DNA of 64,000 bases from Phytophthora quininea (Eukaryota > Oomycota > Peronosporomycetes > Peronosporales > Peronosporaceae). The notes beneath the pieces were generated by a model. It was not told where the DNA came from, did not search any database, and saw only the letters and a program-made list of their open reading frames with translations. Below are positions 29,951-40,668 of the stretch, one piece after another. Made by a program: the position numbers and the translations under genes. Position 1 is the stretch's first letter. The number at the start of each line of letters is the position of its first letter. The stretch spans positions 124,001-188,000 of the forward strand of contig JAAVTG010000094.1 of assembly GCA_011947345.1 (NCBI GenBank), given 5' to 3'.

Positions 29951-30700
29951 CTACCACTGCTGGGCAGGTGCGATCTTCTCCGTGTTGATGTACAGCATGT
30001 CTTCAATCTTGAAGTAGCGGCCCCAGAAGTAGGCCTTGGAGCCTCCCACGGATCCCTTGGCTCCCTGCGACGCCACCAGTCGCTGCACAGGCAGGTATGC
30101 GGGCGAGTCCGGGTGCAGGAACGTCTTCCGAGATCGCGCCTTGTTGTAGACCAGCATGGGGTGCATGGTGCTGAGCGTGCCATCAGCCTCCATGGCCACC
30201 TGGATCTTGTAGATCTCGCCCAGCGAGCCCTGCGCCTCTCCATCCTCATTGGTGGTCATGCGGATCACCGCCTGGTACGGGAACTCCTGCAGCTTGGAGG
30301 CCGGCTCGTCCAGCTTGACTGGTAGCCATACGCTGTCGTCCGTGGGCTCCGTCACCTCCGGGGCTCCGTCCCGCACGCTCTTGGAGTCGCCTCCGACCGT
30401 CATGAGCTTCACGGGAGTCTTGTCGCTCTCGTCCGACGGAGAGTTCATGCCCAGCTTGTGCATGTAGCGCTTGACGCGCTTGAACGGCACGCGGACGAAC
30501 TTGCCGCCGTGCGCCACTACCTGGTCGTGCGTGCGCTTGACGCCGAACTCTGGGTGCGCGAACTTGATGGCTTTGATGAGCGCCGTCAGCTCGTCGGCGT
30601 CCACGTCGCTCTGCGGAGACGACGCCGGCGAGGACCTTGGCGGCGACTGCTTGGGCGTCTGCGGCGCGGAGCCGTTCTTCGTGGGGGACGCGCGGGCCAT
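29951..30700 (-). CDS. Conserved-looking hypothetical protein
   Basis: An uninterrupted 249-residue frame from the ATG at 30700 (MARASPTKNGSAPQTPKQSP). After a Ser/Pro-rich head, a compact helical segment reads LTALIKAIKFAHPEFGVKRT, followed by FVRVPFKRVKRYMHKLGM; this resembles a small DNA- or RNA-binding helix set. Then comes an all-beta-looking C-terminal half (PYQAVIRMTTNED, IYKIQVAMEADGTLSTMHPM, SKAYFWGRYFKIEDMLYINT). I do not recognise a named family. It shares a divergent upstream region of about 460 bases with the next gene on the plus strand. Confidence 0.6.
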   Translation of the reverse strand: MARASPTKNGSAPQTPKQSPPRSSPASSPQSDVDADELTALIKAIKFAHPEFGVKRTHDQVVAHGGKFVRVPFKRVKRYMHKLGMNSPSDESDKTPVKLMTVGGDSKSVRDGAPEVTEPTDDSVWLPVKLDEPASKLQEFPYQAVIRMTTNEDGEAQGSLGEIYKIQVAMEADGTLSTMHPMLVYNKARSRKTFLHPDSPAYLPVQRLVASQGAKGSVGGSKAYFWGRYFKIEDMLYINTEKIAPAQQW

Positions 30701-31157
30701 CGGGAGGCGATCGCTGTGGGCAGGGGATTGGAGGAAAGATCCCGATTCGATACTGAGCCTCTGCTGCTCTATTGCATGACTCAGGCCCAAAATTCGGCTC
30801 GCCAATCAAAAGTTGAAGTCTGCGTCCGAGGCAGAGTGTCGTGTAGCCACCTGCGTTTATGCTGCAGTTGTATCCTGGTGCCGTCGGAACAAGGTGTTTG
30901 GCACTGAATGCAGATGCCCGAAAAGGCATTGCGTACACTCGAATGATATGCACGACTCGAACGCTCGCGCTGGACGTCCGAAGTGACTCGAGGGGCGCTG
31001 CGAGCCTTGGCGCGCGGTGGTTGCACGCAGTTGCTAGGTAATAGAGCTCTATCGGCAGGGTGCGAACGAGCCGTTGACGCGCTGGCCACGAGTCCAGCCG
31101 GCCGCAAGGTTGGAAGGACGGCCGACAGGAACAGTTTGCAACGTGGGACGCGCTGCG
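30701..31157. promoter_or_regulatory. Divergent intergenic region
   Basis: About 457 bases between two divergent starts (30700 minus, 31158 plus). It should hold both promoters. No recognisable element or repeat was seen. Confidence 0.4.
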
Positions 31158-31568
31158 ATGAATGGTGGTGAGGCGGAGAAGCCCCACGAGCTTCCGGCAG
31201 GACTAAGAAGACACTTGCAAGCATTAATCAGAGGGCGCACACAGGAAGTGATTGGCACGGTATCCGTTGAGCAGCTCTTCACTCAGCTGCACCGACAGCA
31301 CAAGTGTGAATGGCGGCTCAACGATTCCGCAGCACCAGCACAGCGTCGCCGTCACGGATGTGCGTGCCACTGGGGTCGAAAGCGAGGTGATCACGCCAAA
31401 GAGCTCCGTCGAGGGCGAGCCGTCGACAAGCGAGGACGTCACACATGCGTTGCTGCTTCAAGCAACAAGGAAAAGCGGACAGAAACCGCGCCGGGGACAG
31501 CTCCGGAAGCAAGTTCTGAATTTGCAGGCATGCTCAAACAGGGCATTTTGAAAGTCGATGGGATTTGA
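31158..31568 (+). CDS. Hypothetical small protein
   Basis: Starts at the ATG 31158: MNGGEAEKPHELPAGLRRHL, then QALIRGRTQEVIGTVSVEQL and FTQLHRQHKCEW, a helical segment with clear coding character. After about 31310 another frame reads better (QHQHSVAVTDVRATGVESEV, then TSEDVTHALLLQATRKSGQK), suggesting a one-base change. The original frame stays open to TGA at 31568. Function unknown. Confidence 0.4.
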   Translation: MNGGEAEKPHELPAGLRRHLQALIRGRTQEVIGTVSVEQLFTQLHRQHKCEWRLNDSAAPAQRRRHGCACHWGRKRGDHAKELRRGRAVDKRGRHTCVAASSNKEKRTETAPGTAPEASSEFAGMLKQGILKVDGI

Positions 31569-31722
31569 TGTAAAATGGGCAGAGTTGGGAAAGTTCAAAG
31601 GGGCATTGCACAGGAAATGTATTGAATTGCCAGAAAACCCTAAAAGGGCACTAGCTTACGCATGGAAATGTACGTGAGGTTAGCCTACGCACGCTCTGTT
31701 GGATCAGAAACTCACTGTTGTG

Positions 31723-32850
31723 CTATAACCTTCTTGCTTGACTCCAATCTGTCTGCCAGCTCCATGACTTCGAAGTATTGACGCGCTTGCAGTTCTCCTG
31801 TGGACCAGCTACACCGTTTAGCGTACTGAAATCCCCTTCCACAGTATGGGTTCCTGGAGCAATACTTGCGAGACCAACAGCAAATTCGATGAGCGCTCCA
31901 AATTCACCACAAGGTTCGACTTTAGCCCACGCGTCTTCAAGCGACAGATCACCTTGATCCTTCACCTTTCTGCAAACATCACGCTTTAGCTTGTATTCGT
32001 GGATCAGGTTCTTGCGCTGGCTCCAGATCTCCTCGGTTGCCGATTCACCTAGGTGTTCTTGCAATTTTGCTGAATAAGCGATCAGCAGACGACGGAACGC
32101 TCCATCCGTACACTTCACGATGTCAATCGACCTCGTTGGAGGCGCATCGCGGGCTTCTGCTGCAATATCGAGCTTGATATCGGTAATTCCGTCGATCATC
32201 ACGGTCTGAGCTGTAGTAACAGCTTCCACCAAGTCTTGCTGACTCGTTGATTGCTGGGATTCAGTCGGTTCATTTACTTCATTGAGTTGTGGCATGTCTT
32301 CATCCTACTCGGGGTATCTTCGTCTACCATGTCCGCCAGATGCGCTGAAACTTCCAAAGCCTCTTCGCCGTCTTGATGCTCGTGGATGTTTGGTTGGTCC
32401 AGAGCCATGCCAGCGAAACCCACTTCAGCTCCTTGACGGCATGTATGAACATTGTGGTGTCCCGTGGCAATCTTGTCGAAAAGGTCTCTTGAGTGAAGGC
32501 AGCATCACGGTTAATGCTCAGAGACCTTTGGTGAATCGACAGTTGGCTCACCTTCGTCATTTCGCTTTCAAATTTCAACGCCAGTGATAAGTGGAGTTCA
32601 TTCAGAGCAGCGTATTGTTCGCGCATAGTAACCGTTTTATACTGCAGCTTGCGAAAGCAGGCGCGGATCTTCTCGGTCAACTTGCAGACCACAAATAGGC
32701 ACAACCACCATGCGTCACTCGATTTCGTGTTAGCCTTTTCGTCTTGGAGAATCCCAAGACGAACGTAGTTCTTCAACAGAAAGTGGCATGCATCGTGTAT
32801 CAACTCCCAACGTGTCGGTATGTAGGTAACAGCAAATGTTGGCTGGAGAA
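31723..32850 (-). pseudogene. Decayed transposase-like gene
   Basis: Two frames on the minus strand. The upstream one reads WELIHDACHFLLKNYVRLGI, WWLCLFVVCKLTEKIRACFR and MREQYAALNELHLSLALKF; the downstream one reads RAFRRLLIAYSAKLQEHLGE-like sequence (GAFRRLLIAYSAKLQEHL) and ALIEFAVGLASIAPGTHTVE with GDFSTLN near its end. The last block resembles the C-terminal dimerisation region of hAT-type transposases (Pro-x-S/T...E--FS-L-). The frames differ by one base and the start is missing. Assignment to hAT is tentative. Confidence 0.45.
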
Positions 32851-33457
32851 CTCCTTCAACAGCCTAGAATCCGAGCGGCAAAATGGGCACTCCTGGAGAG
32901 TTTCAAAAGGGTTTTTGGCTTTTTATGTGCATAATGCCCCGATAGAGCATGCCTGGCGATATCGCGTCGACGACCGCGATCGCTAGCCGCCGTCAAAACT
33001 GCGAAACAGCTGGACGTATGGAGCGGAGAGGCTCGACTGCCATCACTGCCATCACTGCGGCGACAGTCTCGCACTGCTGCTCGCCCTCAAATCTGAATCG
33101 CTTCGCTTTTGCTGCTGCCAGCCGGCCGCCCGGATTACAACACTTGACAGTCCGCCTGGGCTGAAAACATCCAGTTCTTTGCATTCGTTTTGATAGGTCC
33201 AAAGTCGCTGACGTGCTGTGTGTACGTTCGACGACAGTCTCCCGCGTAGGTTCATCTGCGACGCCAGACGCATACAAACGGCCAGTCCTCCCACGTAGGT
33301 TCATCTTGGATGCCAGCCTAAAAGCCTCGACGCCAGCCAGGCCAGAGCCCAAATCCGCGCCGCGGAAGGAACACACGGGAACTTTTCGCCGACGCGACCG
33401 AGGGCCGTCTCGGGTGGGGGCGAGGCAGCGCAGCGGACCGTAGCGAAGTAGACGGCG
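32851..33457. promoter_or_regulatory. Upstream region of the MYND/PDZ gene with a direct repeat
   Basis: About 600 bases without a supportable gene. CGTAGGTTCATCT occurs at 33245-33257 and 33294-33306 in the same orientation, each followed after six bases by GCCAG, which suggests a short duplicated regulatory or repeat unit 49 bases apart. The start codon of the scaffold gene lies at 33458. Confidence 0.4.
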
Positions 33458-36400
33458 ATGCCCAAGAACAACTACGATGACGACGAGGACGACGATCTGC
33501 TGATGGCGCTGCAGAGCATGGAGCCGTGTGGCAACTGCGGCGCCGAGGGCGCCAAAATCCCCTGTATGAGCGGCTGCGGGGAGGTCTTCTACTGCTCTCG
33601 GGTGAGGACGACACCCCTCCCTCCAATCCCTCGTCGCTTTTGGACGTGACGAGTGAAATGGCTACATGTTCTAACATGTTCTTTACGGACTGTAGGAGTG
33701 CAACATGCACCACGCGTCGGCGCATCGTCTGCGGTGTCGGAATCTGCGATGCTCCAAGTTTAATGACGACTCGGAGTGTAGGTTTCTGCTCCCTTTGCAA
33801 AGTTGCCCCTTCAACTTGCTAATGAGCCATGCTTTTATGATATTGGAACAGCCGAGTCGGATTCCGACGACTCGGACGAGTACGAGACGGACTCGAGCGC
33901 CGAGTATGAGACGGACTCGGACGAAGAGGAGGAGTCCGAGGAGGAGGAAGAGGTCAAACCAAAGAAGAAGAAGGGCAAGAAGAAGGGCAAAAGCAAGGCT
34001 CGGCGCGTCAACAGCACGCGCAGCGTCGAGTCCAGCGGCAGCGTCCTCTCCGTACGGCGATCAGCCTGGCTGTTTTTATTATTTATTAGAGAAACTGGTG
34101 TACTTATCTTTTTATTGTACTTTGTAGAAGGTGAGTCTGGACTCAGATGTGGAGAAGCGGATTGAAGAGAAAATCATGAGGCGGCTCAAGAAGCAGGAGG
34201 AGGCGCGCATCGCCTCCGCCATTGAGTCCCGCATGAAGGCGGAGAAGGCCAGCTGGCGCGATGACGAGATGAACCGCATCATCATGGAGATGCGCGAGCG
34301 GTTCCAAACCGAAATGTCCACGTCGGCCTTCTGGACGGCGCTGGCCAAGAAGAATGGGCTGGATATGGACTCAGTGGAGATGCAGAAGCTGCAGAAGTCC
34401 ATGGAGCATTCGTTCCTGGCCAATCCGCAGTCTGAGGACAAGATGGCCCCGCCAGAGATGACGGTGGATGGAGTAGTGGTAGCGGGTGATGCGACCACCA
34501 GCCGTACCCGCAGCATGTCGAAGGAATCGTCCTGGAATAATGCTTGTGCTGCGTTCGAGGCGCTGCGCGTCGTCGTATGGAAGCACAGCTTCCTGCCGCG
34601 AATGCAGTTCCGTGCCGATGATTCAGGTGTCTGGAACACCATCACTGAACTAGACGCCGACGAATCGTTCGGACACATCAGTGTCGGCGACAAGCTGCTG
34701 TCCATTAATGGCCGCTCCATTGACGACACGGTAACCACCGAGACTGACCTCAACGATGTTTTTGCAGCGTTCGCGTCGCCGCTGATCATGAAGTTCGAGG
34801 CGGGCGATCCGTCCCCGGAGTCGTGCAAGGTTCATGACTACACCGTCACGTGGTCGAACGGACCTCTTGGCGTTACGCTGAAGGATGATTGTGCCACACA
34901 GAAAATCCCAATCGTGAATCGATTGACGAAAAAGGCTGGCTCAGTGGCTGTCAAGCAGAACATTGCTATTGGCGATGTCCTCGTGGCGATCAACAACATC
35001 GACACGATTCAGCTTGGCTGCTCGCTATCCATGTCCATTTTGAAAAAGTGCAGCTCCCAGCTAAATTGCGCTTCCGTGGTGTGGGCGGACCTACTCCAGA
35101 CTCGTCGCCGAGCAGAGAGAGCGCTGAGATGCAGCAGCAAAAGCAACAACAACAACGGCAGCAAGAACAGCGAAGCAGCATGACTGTGTCTCGTGCGCCC
35201 AGCGGGATCAAGCCTGAGGTTGTTGTTGACGACCGTGCACCATCAGTGATGAACTTCAGCATGAGTCTGTCGCGACCAAGCAAGTATACGGTTAACTGGG
35301 GCGAAGGACCATTAGGCTTGACGATTATCCCGGGACTAAATGAAGGCGATCTACCTGTGATCAAGAAGGTGACTGGTACAGGTAATTCTGTCGGTATCGA
35401 TAAGGCCAGGTTGGCGATTATTTGGAGAGCATGAACGGCATGGAGACAGCTACAATGCACTTCGAGAATGTCGTATCGTATTTGAAGACAGCTCCCAAAC
35501 CTGTGTTGCTTCGCTTCCGAGCGGCAATTGATGAAGACGATGCAAGGGGCCTTCCTCGTATCGGAGCAACGGTACTGCTCTGTCCGCCAAAAGCGACACT
35601 TCAAGCCATTCTCCCCACTACAACAGCTCCCCAATTGAGGTGTCACGCCCGGCACCGACGCCTGCTCCAGTACCCACACCTAGCCACGAGATCGTTCGAC
35701 AAGTATCTCGGGAAGCACCAAGTGACATGTACAAGGTGGTCTGGGGATCGGGTCCGTTGGGACTGACAATTGACGCGAAGACCCACGGACCAGGTGCATT
35801 TATCAAACGGATTGCTTCTCAGGGCGCGGCTGCCCATTTAGCACAAGACTGTGTGGGCGACGACGTGACGCACATCAACGACATGGACGTAAGCCACGTG
35901 GCTTTCCAGGACATCGTGGCTCATCTGAAGAGTGTGCCTCGCCCAGTCACGCTCTTTTTCAAGCGTAAACCTGCTCATGAAAAGCACCAGCGGTCGAGTT
36001 CAGGTGGGAATTCTCCGCAGTACGAAGTCCCCACCCCAGCCACAGTCGGAAAGCAGCAGCAGCGGCTGCTGGTGAGGACAATGGCGTTCAGTTCTACAAC
36101 GTCGTGTGGCAAGACGGCACTCCGCTCGGCCTTTCATTACGTGGGGCCGATGCAACGTGCGAGTACCCTTATATTACACGCGTGACGGGTACTGGAAGCG
36201 CAGCCCACTTGCCTCAATCTGTCATGAACGACGCACTTATCTCGGTCGATGGCCGTAGCGTGCACGTGCGGGACAAATCCTTCGAAGAAGTTATGACTTT
36301 ACTCAAGGTGATGCAGAAGCCGCTAACATTAAAATTCCAGGCTCGCAATGGTGGCGGCAGTCCACATCGTAGCCAGTACAACCAACCACCGGCACCAGCG

Positions 36401-36817
36401 CCTCAACAGTACCAACAGTACCAGGCGCCGCCTCCAGCGCCTCAGCAGTACCAACAGCGGGCGCCCTCTCCATCCCCACAGCCAGCTCCTCAGCAGCGGA
36501 AGGTGGTCAAAGCGCAAGACTCATACACATGGCGGCAAAACCGGGCTGCACCTCCTCCCGGTCAGCAGCCCCTGGCCCAGTCGTATAACAGCAGTGGATC
36601 GAGTTCGTCGCTTCCCGGAGCAAGTGGTATGATGCACGGGCAGAATAATAGTCTTAGTAGGAGTTTTGTGACGACGCCAGGCAGCGATCGTGGCCTGGGA
36701 TCTGGCCTGGCCCCAGGTAACGAGGACAAGTTCAGCAGTATCCAGGCTCCGTTCCTGGTGCAGAACAAACTCTCAACCGGTCGTCGGCAAAAAATGTTGA
36801 AGGGGCTCAAGAAGTAA
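33458..36817 (+). CDS. MYND zinc finger plus five-PDZ scaffold protein
   Basis: ATG at 33458 (MPKNNYDDDEDDDLLMALQS). A MYND finger follows: CGNC, a CMSGC pair, YC, then across an intron (33602-33695) ECNMHHASAHRLRC. A second intron (about 33778-33850) leads to an acidic Ser/Asp/Glu and Lys block, and a third (34052-34127) to a coiled coil (VEKRIEEKIMRRLKKQEEAR). Five PDZ-like domains come next: near 34560-34800 (HISVGDKLLSINGRS), 34840-35080 (GPLGVTLKDD), 35275-35525 (GPLGLTIIPG), 35728-35970 (GPLGLTIDAK) and 36090-36345 (TPLGLSLRGA). The tail is Gln/Pro-rich. PDZ domains bind C-terminal peptides, so a membrane-proximal scaffold is likely. One-base frame changes occur near 35050, 35415, 35560-35640 and 36080. 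Confidence 0.7.
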
Positions 36818-37454
36818 ACGAGCTCATGCCGCACCGAGACTTGGAACTTGCGGGGCGTACAAGTTGTTGACTGCGAGTCCAGTTGATTGGATCGGGCGAG
36901 ATGAGAGAAGGAGGACGAATTTCTTACAGGGAAGACTGAAGACATCAGCATGACAAGGCACAGCACGATACAGAGAAAACAGCAAAAACAAACAAAAAAA
37001 CAAGACATGGCGTTCAAGAATCAGCGCAGTATTTCAACACACACACCGGCATTAGATTCGCTTTGGGTCTTGGCAAGGGTGTGAGGCTTTCGAGAAGTGA
37101 GTATATTGCACTTTTGTTTTCTGATCGTGCCTTTATGTGAGCGCCTTAAAGTGCCTCACTGTTTCTTCCCTTTCTCTATTGAAGTGGTCGAGGAAGCCGA
37201 GGGAAATAGTGCTGCCACTTGAGATCCAGCACTGACGGAATCACACTGCACGTCACCAAAAAAAAAGGTAAGTTGTTTTGCCTTGGCAGGTTAGATGTAC
37301 AAGTTTTCAAGGTACGAACCCGTAGCGCCGACGCAACTCCAGTTGGAGATCTGATGCAAACTGTTTGAAATGAACAGCATGGGATAAGATGAATCGTCAG
37401 GAGGTAACTGCTTCAAATGCACGCGCACCTTTTGCGTAGCTGTGGTGTGTCTTG
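36818..37454. other. Convergent 3' spacer
   Basis: Between the stop of the PDZ scaffold and the stop of the minus-strand coiled-coil gene. It contains short A-runs (near 36990-37005 and 37258-37266) and no recognisable gene. Confidence 0.4.
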
Positions 37455-38645
37455 TCAGTTCCAGTTGGAGCTGCCTTTGTTCCTGTTCCCATCCAAGTCA
37501 GTGAAATACGTCCAAGTGCTTGCTGCTGATGAAGACAATACACTTACACTCTCGAGCACCGTCCGTCGCTCTAGAGTTTGAGTGAGCTGCGTATGTAAAT
37601 GTGCTGCTTGGCCGCGCGCAAGTTCCAGCTGGACTTCGAGTGCTTTCTTATCTTCCTCGTGTTGTTTATTGCGTGCTTCCAGCTGGGCGATTTTTGCTGC
37701 GCTTTCTCGCGCTGCATCCGAGAAAATGGCCTGTGAGAGAGCCGCCTCCGACCCGACAAGCTGCTGCTCGTATCGCGCGCAGATCGCCTCCAATTGTTGC
37801 ACTCGCTGGCAGGCAACGGCAGCAAGCGCTCGAGTTTCTATTGTTGATTCTAGTGAAGACGATGAAGACATTTTTGCGGTTGGCGAAGATACACGTTGCA
37901 GATCTTGAAGTGTTCGTTCTTCGGCAGTGACAACGTCAGGAACTGGGTCGTCAGACTCGTTAGATCCAGCTTCTTCGCGCATACAGAGAGCAGTGAGCGA
38001 TTCCAGCAGCCCAAGAAATTGCTGCTGAGTGTCTACAACTTGTTTGCGGTATCGTTCCAACTCTGCAAACACGCGGGTTTGCACACATTGAGCTCGAGCT
38101 TTGTCGGATTGAAGTCGACGAACCTGCTGGTCGCTTTCACCTGCATGAGAGCTGAGTTGATAGAGGTGCTCAAGGACTTGCGACTTCTTCAGCAGTTTGA
38201 AATACGATTCTGAATTCATCGTTGACACGTGAGGTCCCGCGTTTGGTGGTGCTTTTGGTGTGGAGATCGAATCGGACGACGCACATTGAGGTGTTGAGCA
38301 GTACTTGTAGCCCCGAGATCGAGACGAGGCGGTAGGAGTGGGGTTTCTCCGACTGTTATTTGAACTTGGAGCTGGCGGTGGCATCGTAGTTACTTCTCCT
38401 GACGACGTCGACGAAGGAGTCACGCAAGATGAGGACGTAGAGAGTGGTGTCTTTACGAGAGTGTGGCCAGGATCGTGTGGATCAATGGGTTTGACCTTCA
38501 CTTCTGTCACGACGGTCAGTGAGGGACGAACTCCAGGCACATGCATCTCCGCCAGCTCTACTGAGAACTGCGGCAAAGCAACAATTTTTCGCGTGTATGT
38601 AAAAATACGCTGGGATTGCTGCAGCTTATCATAGACTCCTTTCAT
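37455..38645 (-). CDS. Coiled-coil protein of unknown function
   Basis: Uninterrupted 396-residue frame from the ATG at 38645 (MKGVYDKLQQSQRIFTYTRK). A Ser/Pro/Thr-rich N-terminal third is followed by long heptad-type helices: YFKLLKKSQVLEHLYQLSSH, FAELERYRKQVVDTQQQFLG and, near the end, RESAAKIAQLEARNKQHEED with KKALEVQLELARGQAAHLH. Such a layout is usual for cytoskeletal or centrosomal structural proteins, but no family can be named. The stop is only 8 bases from the start side of nothing else; the photolyase begins its C-terminus just upstream on the same strand (38654), so the two genes are nearly contiguous. Confidence 0.6.
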   Translation of the reverse strand: MKGVYDKLQQSQRIFTYTRKIVALPQFSVELAEMHVPGVRPSLTVVTEVKVKPIDPHDPGHTLVKTPLSTSSSCVTPSSTSSGEVTTMPPPAPSSNNSRRNPTPTASSRSRGYKYCSTPQCASSDSISTPKAPPNAGPHVSTMNSESYFKLLKKSQVLEHLYQLSSHAGESDQQVRRLQSDKARAQCVQTRVFAELERYRKQVVDTQQQFLGLLESLTALCMREEAGSNESDDPVPDVVTAEERTLQDLQRVSSPTAKMSSSSSLESTIETRALAAVACQRVQQLEAICARYEQQLVGSEAALSQAIFSDAARESAAKIAQLEARNKQHEEDKKALEVQLELARGQAAHLHTQLTQTLERRTVLESVSVLSSSAASTWTYFTDLDGNRNKGSSNWN

Positions 38646-38653
38646 CTCGGTCG

Positions 38654-40390
38654 CTACTTTTGCGTCTTTGTTCTCTTCTTCGCGGGACCTGCAACGTCGT
38701 TCTTTGCTGGTTTCTTGGCACGCGGCTTGCCAGTCAAAGCAATCACGTTCGACTTGGCTAGGTTGAGTTCACCGTTCTCGCTAGTAGCTTTAACCACCAG
38801 CTTATCCACCTTGGCAACGTAGCCTTCCATGTTAAACTTGCGCTTGAGCCCAGCCTCGTTCATGTAGCGCACTTTGCCAAAGATCGGTCGTTCCTTCCAG
38901 CCCTGATCGTGTTTTCCGAACGTCCACGCCACTCCAGCATAAGAGTTTGGGTCGGGAGCATCCAGGGCGTACTTGTTGTTCAGCACGAGCGCTGCGTTGA
39001 AGCCTTCTTCCGGGGTGCGAGTCCACTCCAAGAGTTTCTTACCCCAGTACATGCGCATGTAGCCGTGCATCTTCCCCGTCGCGACCAGTTCTCGTTGTGC
39101 TGCGTTCCAAAACCTGTCTCCAGTTTCAGCTCTTTCCAGTTTTTCACGTGAATACAAAACATCACGAGTATCATCTGCGTGCTCTTGCAGGGTGATTTGC
39201 GCGTAGCTCGGTAGACATCGCATCGAGTCATAGTTCTCGTGGTTATACACCACCAAATTCACTGACAGTTCACGCCGCACGATGAGCTCCTCTAGGAATG
39301 ATGCCAAACCTTCTTTCGCCCGCGCCACTTTCTTGAGTTTATTCGCAGCAAGTGCCACACGCACGACGCAGATATGTCCGTAGCGGAGGTAGAGACTCAA
39401 GTCGCTTCCGGCGTCGAGGCTCGGCTCGTTACGCTCCGTCGCATAGCTTGCCAGTTTATCAGCTGTAAGAAACCTTTTAGCGCAGGCCGATGCTGCGACT
39501 TCCCTCCTCGAAATGCCAATTCACACCTTTCACGCTACGATCAATGTCTAGCAACTCGAGGGACTTGATAACCGCATCCGGACTCGACACATCAAGAGGC
39601 TTTAACTGCGCCGGAGTGCTGAGTGTTTCCAACAGTGTCTTCCCATCCGTCCTGTACTCTTCCTCTAGCTCTGTAGTTTCCAACGGGACGAGATAGCGCT
39701 CAAGGTGTTTGGTGATCTTGGGGCGAATTGTGCGAGCTGCATACTCCTCCTTGTTGGTGACGACGCCTGCGGGAACCACGACATCACCTTCAATCTGCAC
39801 GATACCAAAGGTAGTAGTGGCTTTATCTTCCTCTTCTCCAGCATTTTCAACCGTCGAGACGAGCGAATCGAGTGCAGACCTCCACGGTCTCAAGTACGGT
39901 CGATCAGTCACTACTAACGCAGCATCACGAGCGCAGCAGACCAGCAATTCGCTGCGTGGTGGGCGACTGTCCGTCTTGTGGTAATGATGGAAGACATCCA
40001 AGCTCAATCCACGACCCGCAAGCCGCTCACGAGCATCTGCCAGTCCTTCCAGCGCAAACCGAGCATGTCGCTCTGTGGCAAAGGCGTGGGCGTTGGAATC
40101 TTGCAGAGCTTCTCCCTTCCACTCGTCGTCCTTGTCTTCTCTCAATTGCGGCACCACGGATCGGTCAGGGAAGAGATACACGACATGGAGGGGAGCTTCA
40201 AAGTGTTGGCTGCTGTTACCGCGTACTCCAGCGCGTAGTTGTTCTTGGTGCGCACGGACGTCTGCATCCAGTAGAGCAAGTAGCTGCCGTCACGCTGGGA
40301 CTTGGCACCTTCGTAGAGCCATTGGATTCGTTCGTTGTGGAGACCGCCAGGCAGCTTGAGACCCTCCAGAGCGCGACGGACGTTGACCAT
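38654..40390 (-). CDS. Class II CPD photolyase
   Basis: Flavoprotein that repairs cyclobutane pyrimidine dimers using blue light. ATG at 40390 (MVNVRRALEGLKLPGG). Family marks: YLLYWMQTSVRTKNNYALEY in the N-terminal Rossmann domain, a class II middle, LYLRYGHICVVRVAL, and the FAD-domain end KMHGYMRMYWGKKLLEWTRT, NNKYALDAPDPNSYAGVAW, HDQGWKERPIFGKVRYMNEA. The class II signature 'YMRMYW-KK-LEW' and 'DPN-Y-G' is unambiguous. The C-terminus adds a Lys-rich tail (PRAKKPAKNDVAGPAKKRTK) that may be a nuclear signal. One-base frame changes occur near 40180 and 39480 (CTAAAAGG run). Length, about 575 residues, is normal. Confidence 0.85.
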
Positions 40391-40668
40391 GTTCCAGGAA
40401 CAGAAATGGGTGAAGAGACAGAAGCGGAGACGAACAAGGTCGAATGCGACCGAAGCTCGATCTCAAGGCGCCACGGCAAACGCCGACGTCAAGGGAATGT
40501 CGTTTGCTTATTATCCACAGGAGTTGCCTCAGTCCTAAATCTAATGTCAATACACGCACAACTTCAGAGGAGAAGGTGTCTTGCGTTGAGTCGAGGGCGG
40601 CTGTATGGCAGCAGCACTCGACAACCCGAGAACTCTTCTTCAAATATACCGCTACTAGGTAGGAGGTT

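Noticed and set aside
30246..31187. Minus-strand frame of 313 codons
   Set aside because: It overlaps the 30700 gene in another frame and has Ala/Arg/Gln-biased shadow composition.
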